DNA of 7,490 bases. It comes from Candidatus Rifleibacteriota bacterium. GTDB lineage: Bacteria > Muiribacteriota > Ozemobacteria > Ozemobacterales > Ozemobacteraceae. Under the pieces are notes generated by a model. That model was given only the letters and a program-made list of their open reading frames with translations, did no database searches and was not told the origin of the DNA. Below are positions 1 to 6,800 of the stretch, in pieces. The translations under genes were made by a program, and so were the position numbers. Position 1 is the first letter of the stretch, and every line of letters starts with the position of its first letter. Location: NCBI GenBank assembly GCA_028691595.1, contig JAQUZA010000143.1, forward strand, positions 1 to 7,490, written 5' to 3'.

Positions 1-1774
1 TATCATATTCGCGGTTTTGCGCGATAACCTTCATCTGGCGGGCAATCTCAGAGCCACGAATAAAATACAGGAAATCGTATTTATCCATTACCAGCACTTT
101 CATGTCGGTTTCGGCAATGACATCGGCATTGCGCGGCGCATTGAGAATCATCGAAGTTTCGCCAGTATAGTCGTTATTAGAATAGGCCTTGATGATCGCG
201 CCGTTGCGCTCAACCCGGGCCCGGCCGCTGACAATCATAAAAAAGCGGTCACCAACCGAATGTTTGCGAATAATCAGGTCGCCCTGCTTAAAATGTTCAA
301 CCTTGACGAGGGTCAGAAACTCGCGGGCCTTCTCGATGGGCAGCCCTGAAAACAGGTCGATGTGGTTCAGCACGTCGAGGTATTCAAGGGCTTCATTGCT
401 GGCCGGGGCGCTGACGGGAATAATGATCGATTCTTCGCGGCCATCGGGAGCCTTTGAAAGCCCTGTGCCTTCTGGAATCGACTTCTGTGCAACATGCATC
501 AGGAAAATGCGCTTTTTAACGGCATCGGGCATATCGACGAGGTTTTGCATCGGCGTATGCAGTGGCGGAATACCTGCTTCATGAAAGATAACCGAATGAT
601 GCCATGGGAAGTTATTGAGTTCAATCATGCGGTAGCGGTTAACATCACCGCGTTCATAAAGTTTCTTGAATGTATCTGGGTCGTAGAGTGAGTCAGAAGA
701 GTTAACAAAGCTCTTGCCCTGGTAGTAAACCTCGAACCCGATGGTTGGAATGGAATGCAGCGTATAGAAAAATCTGAATTCACCGCCATTGATGCGTATC
801 GGCACCTGCAGACTTATGGGGTGAAAGTGAAACAGACTCATGAACGTTTTGTAATTCAGGCCGGTCAGCGACTGATATTTGCGCACAAAGCTTTCCATGA
901 TGGTTTCGGTGGTATACAGATTGATCTTCTTTTCTTCGAGAAGCTTCTGCAGAATACCTGAGTCGTGGTCGGCGTGGCAGTGAGTGAGAATGCAGTCATC
1001 GATAAGCCGTGGGTTGATATCCATGGATCTCAGCCACAGAGTTGAGTCAACCGGCGGGTCAACGAGAATACCACGGCGATTAACCCAGATGATAAAGCCG
1101 CTGGTGAGTTCGCCAGGGTCGAAGCCAGAACCTGAGCCAATGACGGTCACGCCAAAAAGAGGCGGTTCAAAAGGTTTTGGAGCAAGGGGTTTTTCGGGGC
1201 TATCGCCAAAAGCGACATCGAGTGAGATTTCGGCGAGCACATTCTTGCCATCGACTACACGTAGGCAGTCTTTATTGCGTTCAAGGGCCATATCGCCAAA
1301 AGGCACGCGATTTTCGGGCCCCCATGGAATGCCGACCGCCATGTCAGAAAGCTCAGCCTTGCGTTTTCCCGAGAGACTCGGAGGACGCAGGTATTCCATT
1401 TCGGCGCGCAGATTCGGAATCAGGTCACGGTTGATACCATAGGGATATTCGCGCACCAGTTGAATGTTATCAGGGCCAAGCACCGCTTCGCGCAGCACCC
1501 GCATGATGGTTTCGAGCTGGTGGCGATGACCTATTACTCTAATCGAGCGTCTTTTAATAAAAAAATTAAAATAGGCCGGAAATTCAATATCGGCGAGTGA
1601 CACACCGCGTTCGGCAGAGAACATGCGGTTCGGAATCACAAAAGTATCAGGTACATCGCCAAGGATCTTCATCGTATCCTTGATGGTTTCGGGTGGGGCA
1701 CCGACCTGCAGCGACCCGGACGGGGTCTTGATGAGAGTCCCCCCACGTGCCAGTTGAATTACCTCTACTGCCAT
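1..1774 (-). CDS. MBL-fold hydrolase with cyclic-nucleotide-binding domain; probable cNMP-dependent cNMP phosphodiesterase (partial, 3' end off window)
   Basis: Reading down from the ATG at 1774, the frame stays open for 591 codons to the left edge, so the C-terminus is missing. Residues 1-200 form a family-specific N-terminal region containing GGTLIKTPSGSLQVG and PPETIKD. Residues about 207-430 are a metallo-beta-lactamase fold. It has the full metal set: H265-C-H267-A-D269-H270 (in THCHADHD), H340 (in LHSIP), D361 (in SSDSLYDP) and H427 (in FLMHVAQ). Residues about 470-575 are a cyclic-nucleotide-binding domain with an intact phosphate-binding cassette, TGETSMILNAPRNADV. Its E539 and R548 occupy the positions that normally hold the ribose and cyclic phosphate. 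This domain pair is known from Dictyostelium GbpA/GbpB, which hydrolyse cGMP under cyclic-nucleotide control, and bacterial relatives are annotated as cAMP/cGMP-dependent phosphodiesterases. Cytosolic hydrolysis of cAMP or cGMP is therefore inferred. No signal peptide is seen. The Shine-Dalgarno is weak (AGGTTGAG). A second binding domain could lie beyond the edge. Confidence 0.85.
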   Translation of the reverse strand, partial: MAVEVIQLARGGTLIKTPSGSLQVGAPPETIKDTMKILGDVPDTFVIPNRMFSAERGVSLADIEFPAYFNFFIKRRSIRVIGHRHQLETIMRVLREAVLGPDNIQLVREYPYGINRDLIPNLRAEMEYLRPPSLSGKRKAELSDMAVGIPWGPENRVPFGDMALERNKDCLRVVDGKNVLAEISLDVAFGDSPEKPLAPKPFEPPLFGVTVIGSGSGFDPGELTSGFIIWVNRRGILVDPPVDSTLWLRSMDINPRLIDDCILTHCHADHDSGILQKLLEEKKINLYTTETIMESFVRKYQSLTGLNYKTFMSLFHFHPISLQVPIRINGGEFRFFYTLHSIPTIGFEVYYQGKSFVNSSDSLYDPDTFKKLYERGDVNRYRMIELNNFPWHHSVIFHEAGIPPLHTPMQNLVDMPDAVKKRIFLMHVAQKSIPEGTGLSKAPDGREESIIIPVSAPASNEALEYLDVLNHIDLFSGLPIEKAREFLTLVKVEHFKQGDLIIRKHSVGDRFFMIVSGRARVERNGAIIKAYSNNDYTGETSMILNAPRNADVIAETDMKVLVMDKYDFLYFIRGSEIARQMKVIAQNREYD

Positions 1775-1788
1775 ATATTGCTCAACCT

Positions 1789-1804
1789 GTTATAGTGCTA
1801 TAAC
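1789..1804. promoter_or_regulatory. Perfect 7+7 bp palindrome upstream of the phosphodiesterase gene (possible operator)
   Basis: GTTATAG-TG-CTATAAC is an uninterrupted 7-bp inverted repeat around a 2-bp centre. It lies 15 bp upstream of the minus-strand ATG at 1774, where it would overlap the 5' leader or core promoter. Size and position fit a dimeric repressor or activator site, but no regulator gene for it is visible. The hexamer TATAAC on the minus strand could also serve as a -10 element. Function is inferred. Confidence 0.35.
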
Positions 1805-1847
1805 TGAAAAAGATAATCAATCTCACCAAATTATGCAACAGAATTTA

Positions 1848-1956
1848 TAAGCACCAGCAGCATCATTTCGCAGCCACTGATCGAAAATTTTCCTGCCATG
1901 TTCAGCAGCGTTTTGTGGCCTTTGATTTTCGGACAGGTTTGTAGTCTTGGTGCTTA
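1848..1956. repeat. 109-bp block bounded by 9-bp perfect inverted repeats
   Basis: TAAGCACCA (1848-1856) is repeated in inverted orientation as TGGTGCTTA (1948-1956). Inside is a second inverted pair, CGAAAAT (1882-1888) and ATTTTCG (1925-1931). The block lies in the divergent intergenic region. No target-site duplication is visible, so it is not a demonstrable miniature transposon. It could be a structured transcript, a decayed element or chance. One minus-strand frame is open through the block but has no start codon. Confidence 0.3.
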
Positions 1957-1982
1957 ACCTTCTGACAAAAGTCGTGTAGTAT
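1954..1982 (+). promoter_or_regulatory. Candidate sigma70-type promoter for the small gene at 2006
   Basis: TTAACC (1954-1959) and TAGTAT (1977-1982) are separated by 17 bp, and each matches the -35 or -10 consensus at four of six positions. Transcription would start shortly before the Shine-Dalgarno, giving a very short leader. The match is modest, so this is a best guess only. The -35 overlaps the right arm of the inverted repeat at 1848-1956. Confidence 0.25.
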
Positions 1983-2005
1983 TAAAAAAAATCAAGGAGC
2001 TGCTT

Positions 2006-2377
2006 ATGAAAATTAAAGACGCACTGCTGAACGAGATCGACAATATACAGGAAGAACACCTTTACGAAATCTATCATTACATTTTCGACCTGAAACTTCG
2101 GCTGGCACATCCAGAGGTCTTTGAGGACAAGGGCCCAAATCCGAATCTGGATATCGACTTCCGCTACAATTGCGAAAAAGCCGAGCAAAACGCCATTAAA
2201 CGAAGCCTTCTATACAAAGCATCAAATATCTGCAATAACCCAAAATCCAAAGCAGCCGAAATTTATCAAGCCATTCTGAAACTCAAAGAGAAGGGCATCA
2301 ACCAGGAAGAAATTACCGCTGCCACCAGATTGAATTCCTGTGAGCTCGGCAGAATCCTGTTTGAAAACAATAAATAA
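2006..2377 (+). CDS. Small helical protein with antitoxin-like N-terminus and HTH-like C-terminus (hypothetical)
   Basis: This encodes 123 residues from an ATG preceded by AAGGAG at 1994-1999 with a 6-nt spacer, so the start is well supported. Residues 1-30 (LLNEIDNIQEEHLYEIYHYI and following) have the pattern of the N-terminal helix in DUF2281-type and related antitoxins, where a short helix ends in F-x-L-K. The middle is charged and rich in Asn and Lys, and has two Cys (C55 and C75). Residues about 83-120 (EKGINQEEITAATRLNSCEL) look like a compact helix-turn-helix. No signal peptide or membrane segment is seen. The gene diverges from the phosphodiesterase and converges on the nuclease gene. 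No toxin gene is adjacent, so if it is an antitoxin it is an orphan. It may instead be a small DNA-binding regulator. It is clearly coding, but its function is not recognised. Confidence 0.7.
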   Translation: MKIKDALLNEIDNIQEEHLYEIYHYIFDLKLRLAHPEVFEDKGPNPNLDIDFRYNCEKAEQNAIKRSLLYKASNICNNPKSKAAEIYQAILKLKEKGINQEEITAATRLNSCELGRILFENNK

Positions 2378-2395
2378 AAAACCAGCAATCAAATC

Positions 2396-2422
2396 AGAAG
2401 CGGCTCAAAACCACCAGCTTCT
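2396..2422 (+). terminator. Weak stem-loop after the small gene (possible terminator)
   Basis: AGAAGC (2396-2401) pairs with GCTTCT (2417-2422) about 20 nt after the stop at 2377. Two further G-C pairs are possible inside if one A is bulged. No T-run follows on the plus strand, so it is not a classical intrinsic terminator. It is listed only because it is the sole stem in the right place. Confidence 0.2.
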
Positions 2423-2426
2423 ATCA

Positions 2427-2467
2427 ATAAATCATTCTCAAAACAAAAAAAGGGAAAAAATTGTTTA
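2427..2467. repeat. Direct repeat copy A, downstream flank of the nuclease gene
   Basis: This 41-bp stretch matches 3501-3540 at 36 of 41 aligned columns, with one gap. The shared part begins ATAAATCA and includes the exact 19-mer AAAAAGGGAAAAAATTGTT (2447-2465 here). Copy A lies between the two convergent genes and copy B lies upstream of the nuclease gene, so the pair brackets that gene in direct orientation. Weaker similarity may continue another 15 bp or so to the right of both copies. Confidence 0.75.
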
Positions 2468-2497
2468 CAAAACGTCTAAAATAAAAGGCTTTTAATA

Positions 2498-3448
2498 TCA
2501 GGGTCTGTTAACAGTAGCCAGATATTTTTTAAGTTCATCAAGGCCAAGTCCGGTGGCAGTGCAAATCTCTTCGAGTGGGCGGCCAAGTTTATAAAAATTG
2601 CCAGCAATTTCAAACTTGCTCTCTACCTTGCCTTCTACTTTGCCCTCTGCTTTGCCTTCTGCTCTACCTTCTCGTTTGCCAGCGCGGAAGGAGCTTTCTT
2701 TTTGCGAGATTAAGTAGGTGCGGCTTTTTTCGCGGGCTTCCATGAGCTCGCGCTTTTCGGCATCAGCGTTGATTTTTTTCAGTTCGTTAACCATATCAGT
2801 AATACCCTCTTCTGATTTGAGCCCGTCTTCAAGCTCTGCAGTTATTTTACCATAGATTTCACCGAATTTTAACACATGCAGCCACTTTTCGAATCTGCTT
2901 CTGGGAGCTAGCGGTTGCCGTTCATGGAATTTGGTCAGGTCGATATAGTGCAACTGTATAGTGTCGACAAGTGCAACTGAGTTATCCTGATTGCGAAAAG
3001 AGAAAATTTCTTGAACCCGCCTGGATTCTTGAAAAAGGTCAAACCCCAACAAAGAAATTGCTGTCGCCGGCTGCAACATACCATAAGACTGCCCTTTCTT
3101 GAGTTGATGCCCGTAAAGGCGGGTTAGGTAAAAAAGCGAACGCTTTATAAAATACTCATCGGGAAGCACCTGCAACTCAACGATATAAAGGTGGCCGGCA
3201 CCATCCTGCACTTTCACATCGACAATCGAAAGTTTGTCGTTATGCACTTGCCGGTCATTAAAAGGGTTCATGATCGTCACTTTCTGAATAATGCTCTCAC
3301 CGCGCAAATCAAGCAATGCATTCAGAAGACAGATCGTAAACCGCGCGTTAGCCTGCTGACCAAAAATCCACTTGAAGACAAAATCATTATAGAAGTCATA
3401 AATCTTCAACCCATCATCCTGGAAAACATTATTGTTTGTTTCAGACAT
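2498..3448 (-). CDS. Rpn-like PD-(D/E)XK nuclease family transposase (PDDEXK_2 type)
   Basis: The chosen start is the ATG at 3448, preceded by GAGGAG (plus-strand 3456-3461) with a 7-nt spacer. This gives 316 residues. A longer reading from a TTG at 3472 would add eight residues but places the Shine-Dalgarno inside the gene. The N-terminus DFYNDFVFKWIFG is the family signature. The predicted nuclease core is D77 in SIVDVKVQD and E91-L-Q93 in YIVELQV, with the E-x-Q that replaces E-x-K in this family. It is followed by FIKRSLFYLTRLYGHQLKKG. After a helical linker come tetrapeptide repeats (EGRA, EGKA, EGKV, EGKV, ESKF) and a C-terminal helix-turn-helix-like motif, GRPLEEICTATGLGLDELKK. Relatives such as E. 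coli RpnA are DNA endonucleases that promote RecA-independent recombination; activity here is inferred. It appears full length. It is monocistronic and flanked by direct repeats, consistent with mobility or past duplication. Confidence 0.88.
   Translation of the reverse strand: MSETNNNVFQDDGLKIYDFYNDFVFKWIFGQQANARFTICLLNALLDLRGESIIQKVTIMNPFNDRQVHNDKLSIVDVKVQDGAGHLYIVELQVLPDEYFIKRSLFYLTRLYGHQLKKGQSYGMLQPATAISLLGFDLFQESRRVQEIFSFRNQDNSVALVDTIQLHYIDLTKFHERQPLAPRSRFEKWLHVLKFGEIYGKITAELEDGLKSEEGITDMVNELKKINADAEKRELMEAREKSRTYLISQKESSFRAGKREGRAEGKAEGKVEGKVESKFEIAGNFYKLGRPLEEICTATGLGLDELKKYLATVNRP
2612..2671 (-). repeat. Five 12-bp in-frame tandem units in the nuclease gene
   Basis: On the minus strand, five consecutive 12-nt units encode EGRA, EGKA, EGKV, EGKV and ESKF. 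The first four are close variants of GAAGGCAAAGCA and the last is more diverged. Because each unit is a multiple of three, gain or loss changes linker length without a frameshift. Such Glu-Gly-Lys linkers are common near the C-terminus of this family. Confidence 0.75.
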
Positions 3449-3455
3449 AATTTCA

Positions 3456-3461
3456 CTCCTC
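3456..3461 (-). promoter_or_regulatory. Shine-Dalgarno of the nuclease gene (sets the start at 3448)
   Basis: On the minus strand the sequence is GAGGAG, then TGAAATT, then ATG. This strong site with a 7-nt spacer favours the ATG at 3448 over the upstream TTG at 3472. Confidence 0.85.
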
Positions 3462-3479
3462 GATTTGTTCAAACTGGTC

Positions 3480-3494
3480 GGCCAAAAAATGGCC
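3480..3494. repeat. 5-bp inverted repeat in the nuclease gene leader
   Basis: GGCCA and TGGCC are separated by five A residues. The element lies about 20 bp upstream of the Shine-Dalgarno, between it and repeat copy B. It could be a small leader hairpin or an operator, but it is short and may be chance. Confidence 0.3.
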
Positions 3495-3500
3495 TCACAG

Positions 3501-3540
3501 ATAAATCAATCTCAAACCGAAAAAGGGAAAAAATTGTTGA
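3501..3540. repeat. Direct repeat copy B, upstream flank of the nuclease gene
   Basis: This 40-bp partner of 2427-2467 contains the same exact 19-mer, AAAAAGGGAAAAAATTGTT, at 3520-3538. It starts about 50 bp upstream of the nuclease ATG. Its first 14 bases also resemble 1812-1825 (GATAATCAATCTCA), which may be coincidental. Confidence 0.75.
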
Positions 3541-3590
3541 AGTAAACTCCAAAAAATAGCTGGAAGCAGAATACTGATTAAAGGCCTGAC

Positions 3591-3634
3591 TTTTTAGCGA
3601 ATTTGCCGAAAGGACACACTCAAATCGCGAAAAA
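3591..3634. repeat. 44-bp imperfect inverted repeat with a GNRA-like inner loop
   Basis: TTTTT, GCGA and TTTG on the left pair in order with CAAA, TCGC and AAAAA on the right. One A-G mismatch and one bulged A interrupt 13 base pairs. The 15-nt loop begins CCGAAAGG, which can itself fold as a CC/GG stem with a GAAA tetraloop. The T-run is on the 5' side and the A-run on the 3' side, the reverse of an intrinsic terminator, so another structural or protein-binding role is more likely. Confidence 0.4.
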
Positions 3635-3676
3635 TACCAGAGAAACTTGGCAGGCTAACACTAATTCACAAAATTT

Positions 3677-3696
3677 TATGTAGGGAAAAGTACATA
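3677..3696. repeat. 6-bp inverted repeat with an 8-nt loop
   Basis: TATGTA (3677-3682) and TACATA (3691-3696) are separated by GGGAAAAG. No gene start is near and no T-run follows. The role is unknown. Confidence 0.3.
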
Positions 3697-3707
3697 CAAA
3701 AAACTTG

Positions 3708-3722
3708 TTTTGCGTAGCAAAA
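3708..3722. repeat. Short hairpin TTTTGC-GTA-GCAAAA
   Basis: A 6-bp perfect stem closes a 3-nt loop, followed by further A residues on the plus strand. It lies in the intergenic cluster of inverted repeats, downstream of the long gene's terminator in the direction of that gene. No function can be assigned. Confidence 0.3.
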
Positions 3723-3745
3723 AGAATGTCGTCGCCACAAGAATA

Positions 3746-3757
3746 TGTTTGCAAACA
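3746..3757. promoter_or_regulatory. 12-bp perfect palindrome next to the terminator
   Basis: TGTTTGCAAACA is a perfect palindrome with no spacer. It lies one base beyond the A-tract of the terminator for the long minus-strand gene. It could be a protein-binding site or extend the terminator's T-rich tail. It is short enough to be chance. Confidence 0.25.
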
Positions 3758-3758
3758 G

Positions 3759-3804
3759 AAAAAAACCGGTCACTGTCGCCCCTTAAAAGAGGCTCAGTGA
3801 CCGG
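3759..3804 (-). terminator. Strong intrinsic terminator of the long Ig-like gene
   Basis: CCGGTCACTG (3766-3775) and CAGTGACCGG (3795-3804) form a perfect 10-bp stem. Seven A residues (3759-3765) on the plus strand give a run of seven U in the minus-strand transcript. The inner loop can add a GCC/GGC stem. The terminator begins about 45 bp after the stop codon at 3850-3852, as expected for Rho-independent termination. Confidence 0.9.
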
Positions 3805-3849
3805 AATTCACAATTTTCCGAGCTCAGATTTTTTTGAACTTCCTGGTTA

Positions 3850-6800
3850 TTACGGGAAAGTTTTCCGGGTGAAGAAATCACGGCTTATTCCATCATTGCG
3901 AAATTGACTAACATGAATATGAACTGTTTTACCTGACAAAGGTGCCAGATCTCCGTCACTGAAGTTGTGTTGAGTTACCGTAGCATCTTCAGTTTTGAAA
4001 TACGGCGCAGCCATCCGCCCAGTGTCGCCCCAAAAAGAAATTTCGAGATTCATGAGTTTATCCGGCGCGATTGAACCCCACTCAAAAGTCTTCGCATCTT
4101 CAGAGATCGTAGCGCTGAGAGGATCAATTCCGGTGGTATCGGGCTGGCTAAACACATAAGTCTGGGTGCTGCCATCGGTGAAAGTAACTTTCATGCCAAT
4201 TTTAGCACCGGGATTGTTCGGAGCGATACCAGCTAAAGTGCAATCATTGCTGCCATTGAAATTGTTCCAGTTAGTTGTACCATCAGCTTTGGACAAACTG
4301 ACAGTGCCGTTGATGAAACTGCCTGAGGCAACCACAGAAGCTACAGGAAAATCTGCGACTTCATTCAAATAAAGAAGCAAATTTGTATTAACAGAATTAT
4401 CGATTCCATATCTCTGAAACTGAATCGAGATTGCGGTCCAATCAACTCTTTCCTGATTGCCAATCATTTTCCATTCGCCGTTTTCCTTACGGAAAATTTC
4501 AATCAGAGATGCAAAATCATCATCGTTTGAGCTGGCGTTAAAAATCATATCTAAATTTGATGTATACTGCCAATACTGGCTCAAATCGGTCAATTCTACT
4601 GTTGAACCGTCTTTCTGCGTAATGCTTCCTAATCTGGCAACCATCCAGGTATCTGCATTGAGCTGCTTGTATTGCCATCCGGTAAGATTCAGCGATTGCA
4701 GATTTTCATCTTCTTCAGGAGCCTGCAGCAATTCATCATCCCAATGGTCAGCATTTCTTCCAGAACTGGCGTAACTAGGGCTGATATGTGGCCTCAAAGA
4801 ATCGAGATCGCTGGCAACAAGGGTTTCACCTTTTACATTAGCGCGCTCGATCAAAGCGATGTAAGCAGAATAGATGCTTTCAATGACAGCCTTGTCTTCA
4901 GCTGCCGGTTCTGCACCGCCTGAAGGCGCAGAGACGGATACAACGCAGTTGGCGGTTTTACCGCCATCGACGGTGGTTACCGTAATAGTTGCGGTGCCAA
5001 CCGAGACAGCCACCACTTCGCCGGTGCTGCTGACCGTTGCGACCGCTGTATTGGTGCTAGACCAGACCACTGATCTGTTTGTAGCATTCACCGGTGCAAT
5101 GGTTGCTACTAGAGTTTCCTTCGCTCCCATCGCAAGACTTGTTGTGTTTTTATTGAGAGTAACACCGGTAACAGCAACAGGCGCTGAAGTAGATCTGCTA
5201 AAAGTTGCTGAACTTGGGGAAACGCCTTCTTCGCTGGCACCATCGACCAGGAAACGACCGGTGATCGCGTCGTTGGCGAATGTCCCTTCGAGACTGAATT
5301 CCCACCAGGGGTTAGCACGGTCGTTAGTGGTTCTGATCAGAACCTTGGCCTTACCTTCGGGCGAAATAAACATCGAACCACCGCGAAGGCCGGTAATACC
5401 GGTGCCGGTGACACTAGTAACCTTGCCAGCAGCATCAACAGAGAACGAAATGTAGTTGCTGGCCGTGGTAATCGCGCCAGAATTATAGTCAGTATACTGA
5501 ACAGTCGCTGAACCGTTCCAGACACCCTGGGCAAGGGAAGGATCAAGAACCCTTTCCAGGCGGCCACTAATGCCATCAGCGTCTATGGTCCAGGTGCCTA
5601 TATTCCCGATAACCCGCCCGTTGATGGTCATTGGATCATCACTTTTGGGGTCAATCCACATTGTGAAATAGCCTTCGGTGTCAGTCTGATAGGAGCCAAC
5701 GTAGGAACTGATCGCGCCAAAATCAGTTATGAGACCAGCGCCGTTGCTGATCAAATAAAGGGATCTATTATCGAGGGTCGTGAGCATCCAGGGGCCACTC
5801 AAAAGCGACAGATTATTGATTGTCCCTGATATGACAGTAACGACGCAGGTCGCGGTTTTAGCACCATCCACAGTTGTAGCGGTAATAGTGGCCGTGCCGG
5901 CAGACATACCAGTAATCATGCCGGTCAGACCGTCTACGGTAGCCACTGCCGTGTTACTGCTTGCCCAGATTATTCTCTTGTTAGTCGCATTGACCGGAGA
6001 GATTTCGGCAAACAGCGCTTCTTTTCCATAAGTGGGCAGCGAAACGGTGCTTTTATTGAGAGTGACACCGGTAACTGCCACTGGAGCCGTGACTACGTTA
6101 ACCTTGCGAACTATCATCATTTCGCCGGTGCGCGATGAATCATCAGAATCGATCATACATTCAAGATTCATGATGGTCGGATCGGCAGGAGAAGTTGTGG
6201 CACGCCAGATTTCGTAGTGATTGCCAACGCTTGCCGGATCACCGAAGCGAAGCATATTACCGTCCAGACCCCAGTAATAATTCAGTGTCCAGGCCACATT
6301 TGTGGTATTGGTTATTACATTTCCGGTGCCTTCTTCGCCGTAGCCTGTGCCGGTCATGGTTTTTTCAACAGCCAGAGTAAAGTTACTGAATTTTCCATCG
6401 GTGTTGGGCAGTAATGTTTTATCTTCACCGCCAGAAGTGCGACCGCCGATGATGTTCCAGGTGCCGACGAGCTGCTCGAAAGTCGGAGCATTATAAGTCT
6501 GGCGGCTTACGGTGCCAAAACTTACGGGAACATTGACCGAATCAATGCCGTCAAGAACTGCGAGACCATACAGGGTATCGCCAGTCAGGCGACCTTCGAG
6601 GCTGATTTCCCACAGCGGGCTGGAGCGATCATTGGTGGTGCGAAGCACTACTTTGGCCACCCCTGACGGCCCGACAAACATGTAACCGCCACGCAGACCG
6701 TTGATGCCGGTACCGGTTAGGCTTGTCACTTTGCCGCTGTAATCAACGGTGAACGACAGGTCTACGGTTCTGGTTGCCAGAACCCCGGTTTCATAATTGT

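Larger units (their letters stand above)
3449..3849. other. 401-bp intergenic region, AT-rich, rich in inverted repeats, no gene seen
   Basis: The region holds the leader of the nuclease gene, repeat copy B, several hairpins or palindromes listed separately, and the terminator of the long gene. Frames that are open here lack Shine-Dalgarno sequences or are shadows of the flanking genes. No convincing promoter for the nuclease gene was found on the minus strand. A small structured RNA between about 3541 and 3758 cannot be excluded. Confidence 0.6.

Noticed and set aside
17..1442. Several plus-strand open frames across the phosphodiesterase gene
   Set aside because: They lie opposite a continuous minus-strand frame with clear domain motifs. 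None has a Shine-Dalgarno or recognisable protein content.
1812..1825. Third partial copy of the 40-bp repeat (GATAATCAATCTCA)
   Set aside because: Only the first 14 bases resemble copy B and the diagnostic 19-mer core is absent, so chance similarity is likely.
1823..1983. Minus-strand frame through the inverted-repeat block, and a nested 22-codon frame starting ATGGCAGG
   Set aside because: The long frame has no start codon and the short one has no Shine-Dalgarno. They are kept only as a remark under the inverted-repeat finding.
1982..2188. Minus-strand 68-codon frame opposite the small gene
   Set aside because: It overlaps the small plus-strand gene that has AAGGAG before its ATG. The minus-strand frame has no such site and no recognisable features.
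2482..2492. AAAAGGCTTTT downstream of the nuclease stop as a terminator
   Set aside because: The potential stem is almost all A-T and leaves too small a loop to fold well, so it does not qualify as an intrinsic terminator.
4874..5455. Plus-strand 193-codon open frame within the long gene
   Set aside because: It is the complement of the Thr/Val/Ala-rich Big_2 and module repeats. Its composition is explained by the opposite strand and it lacks a ribosome binding site.
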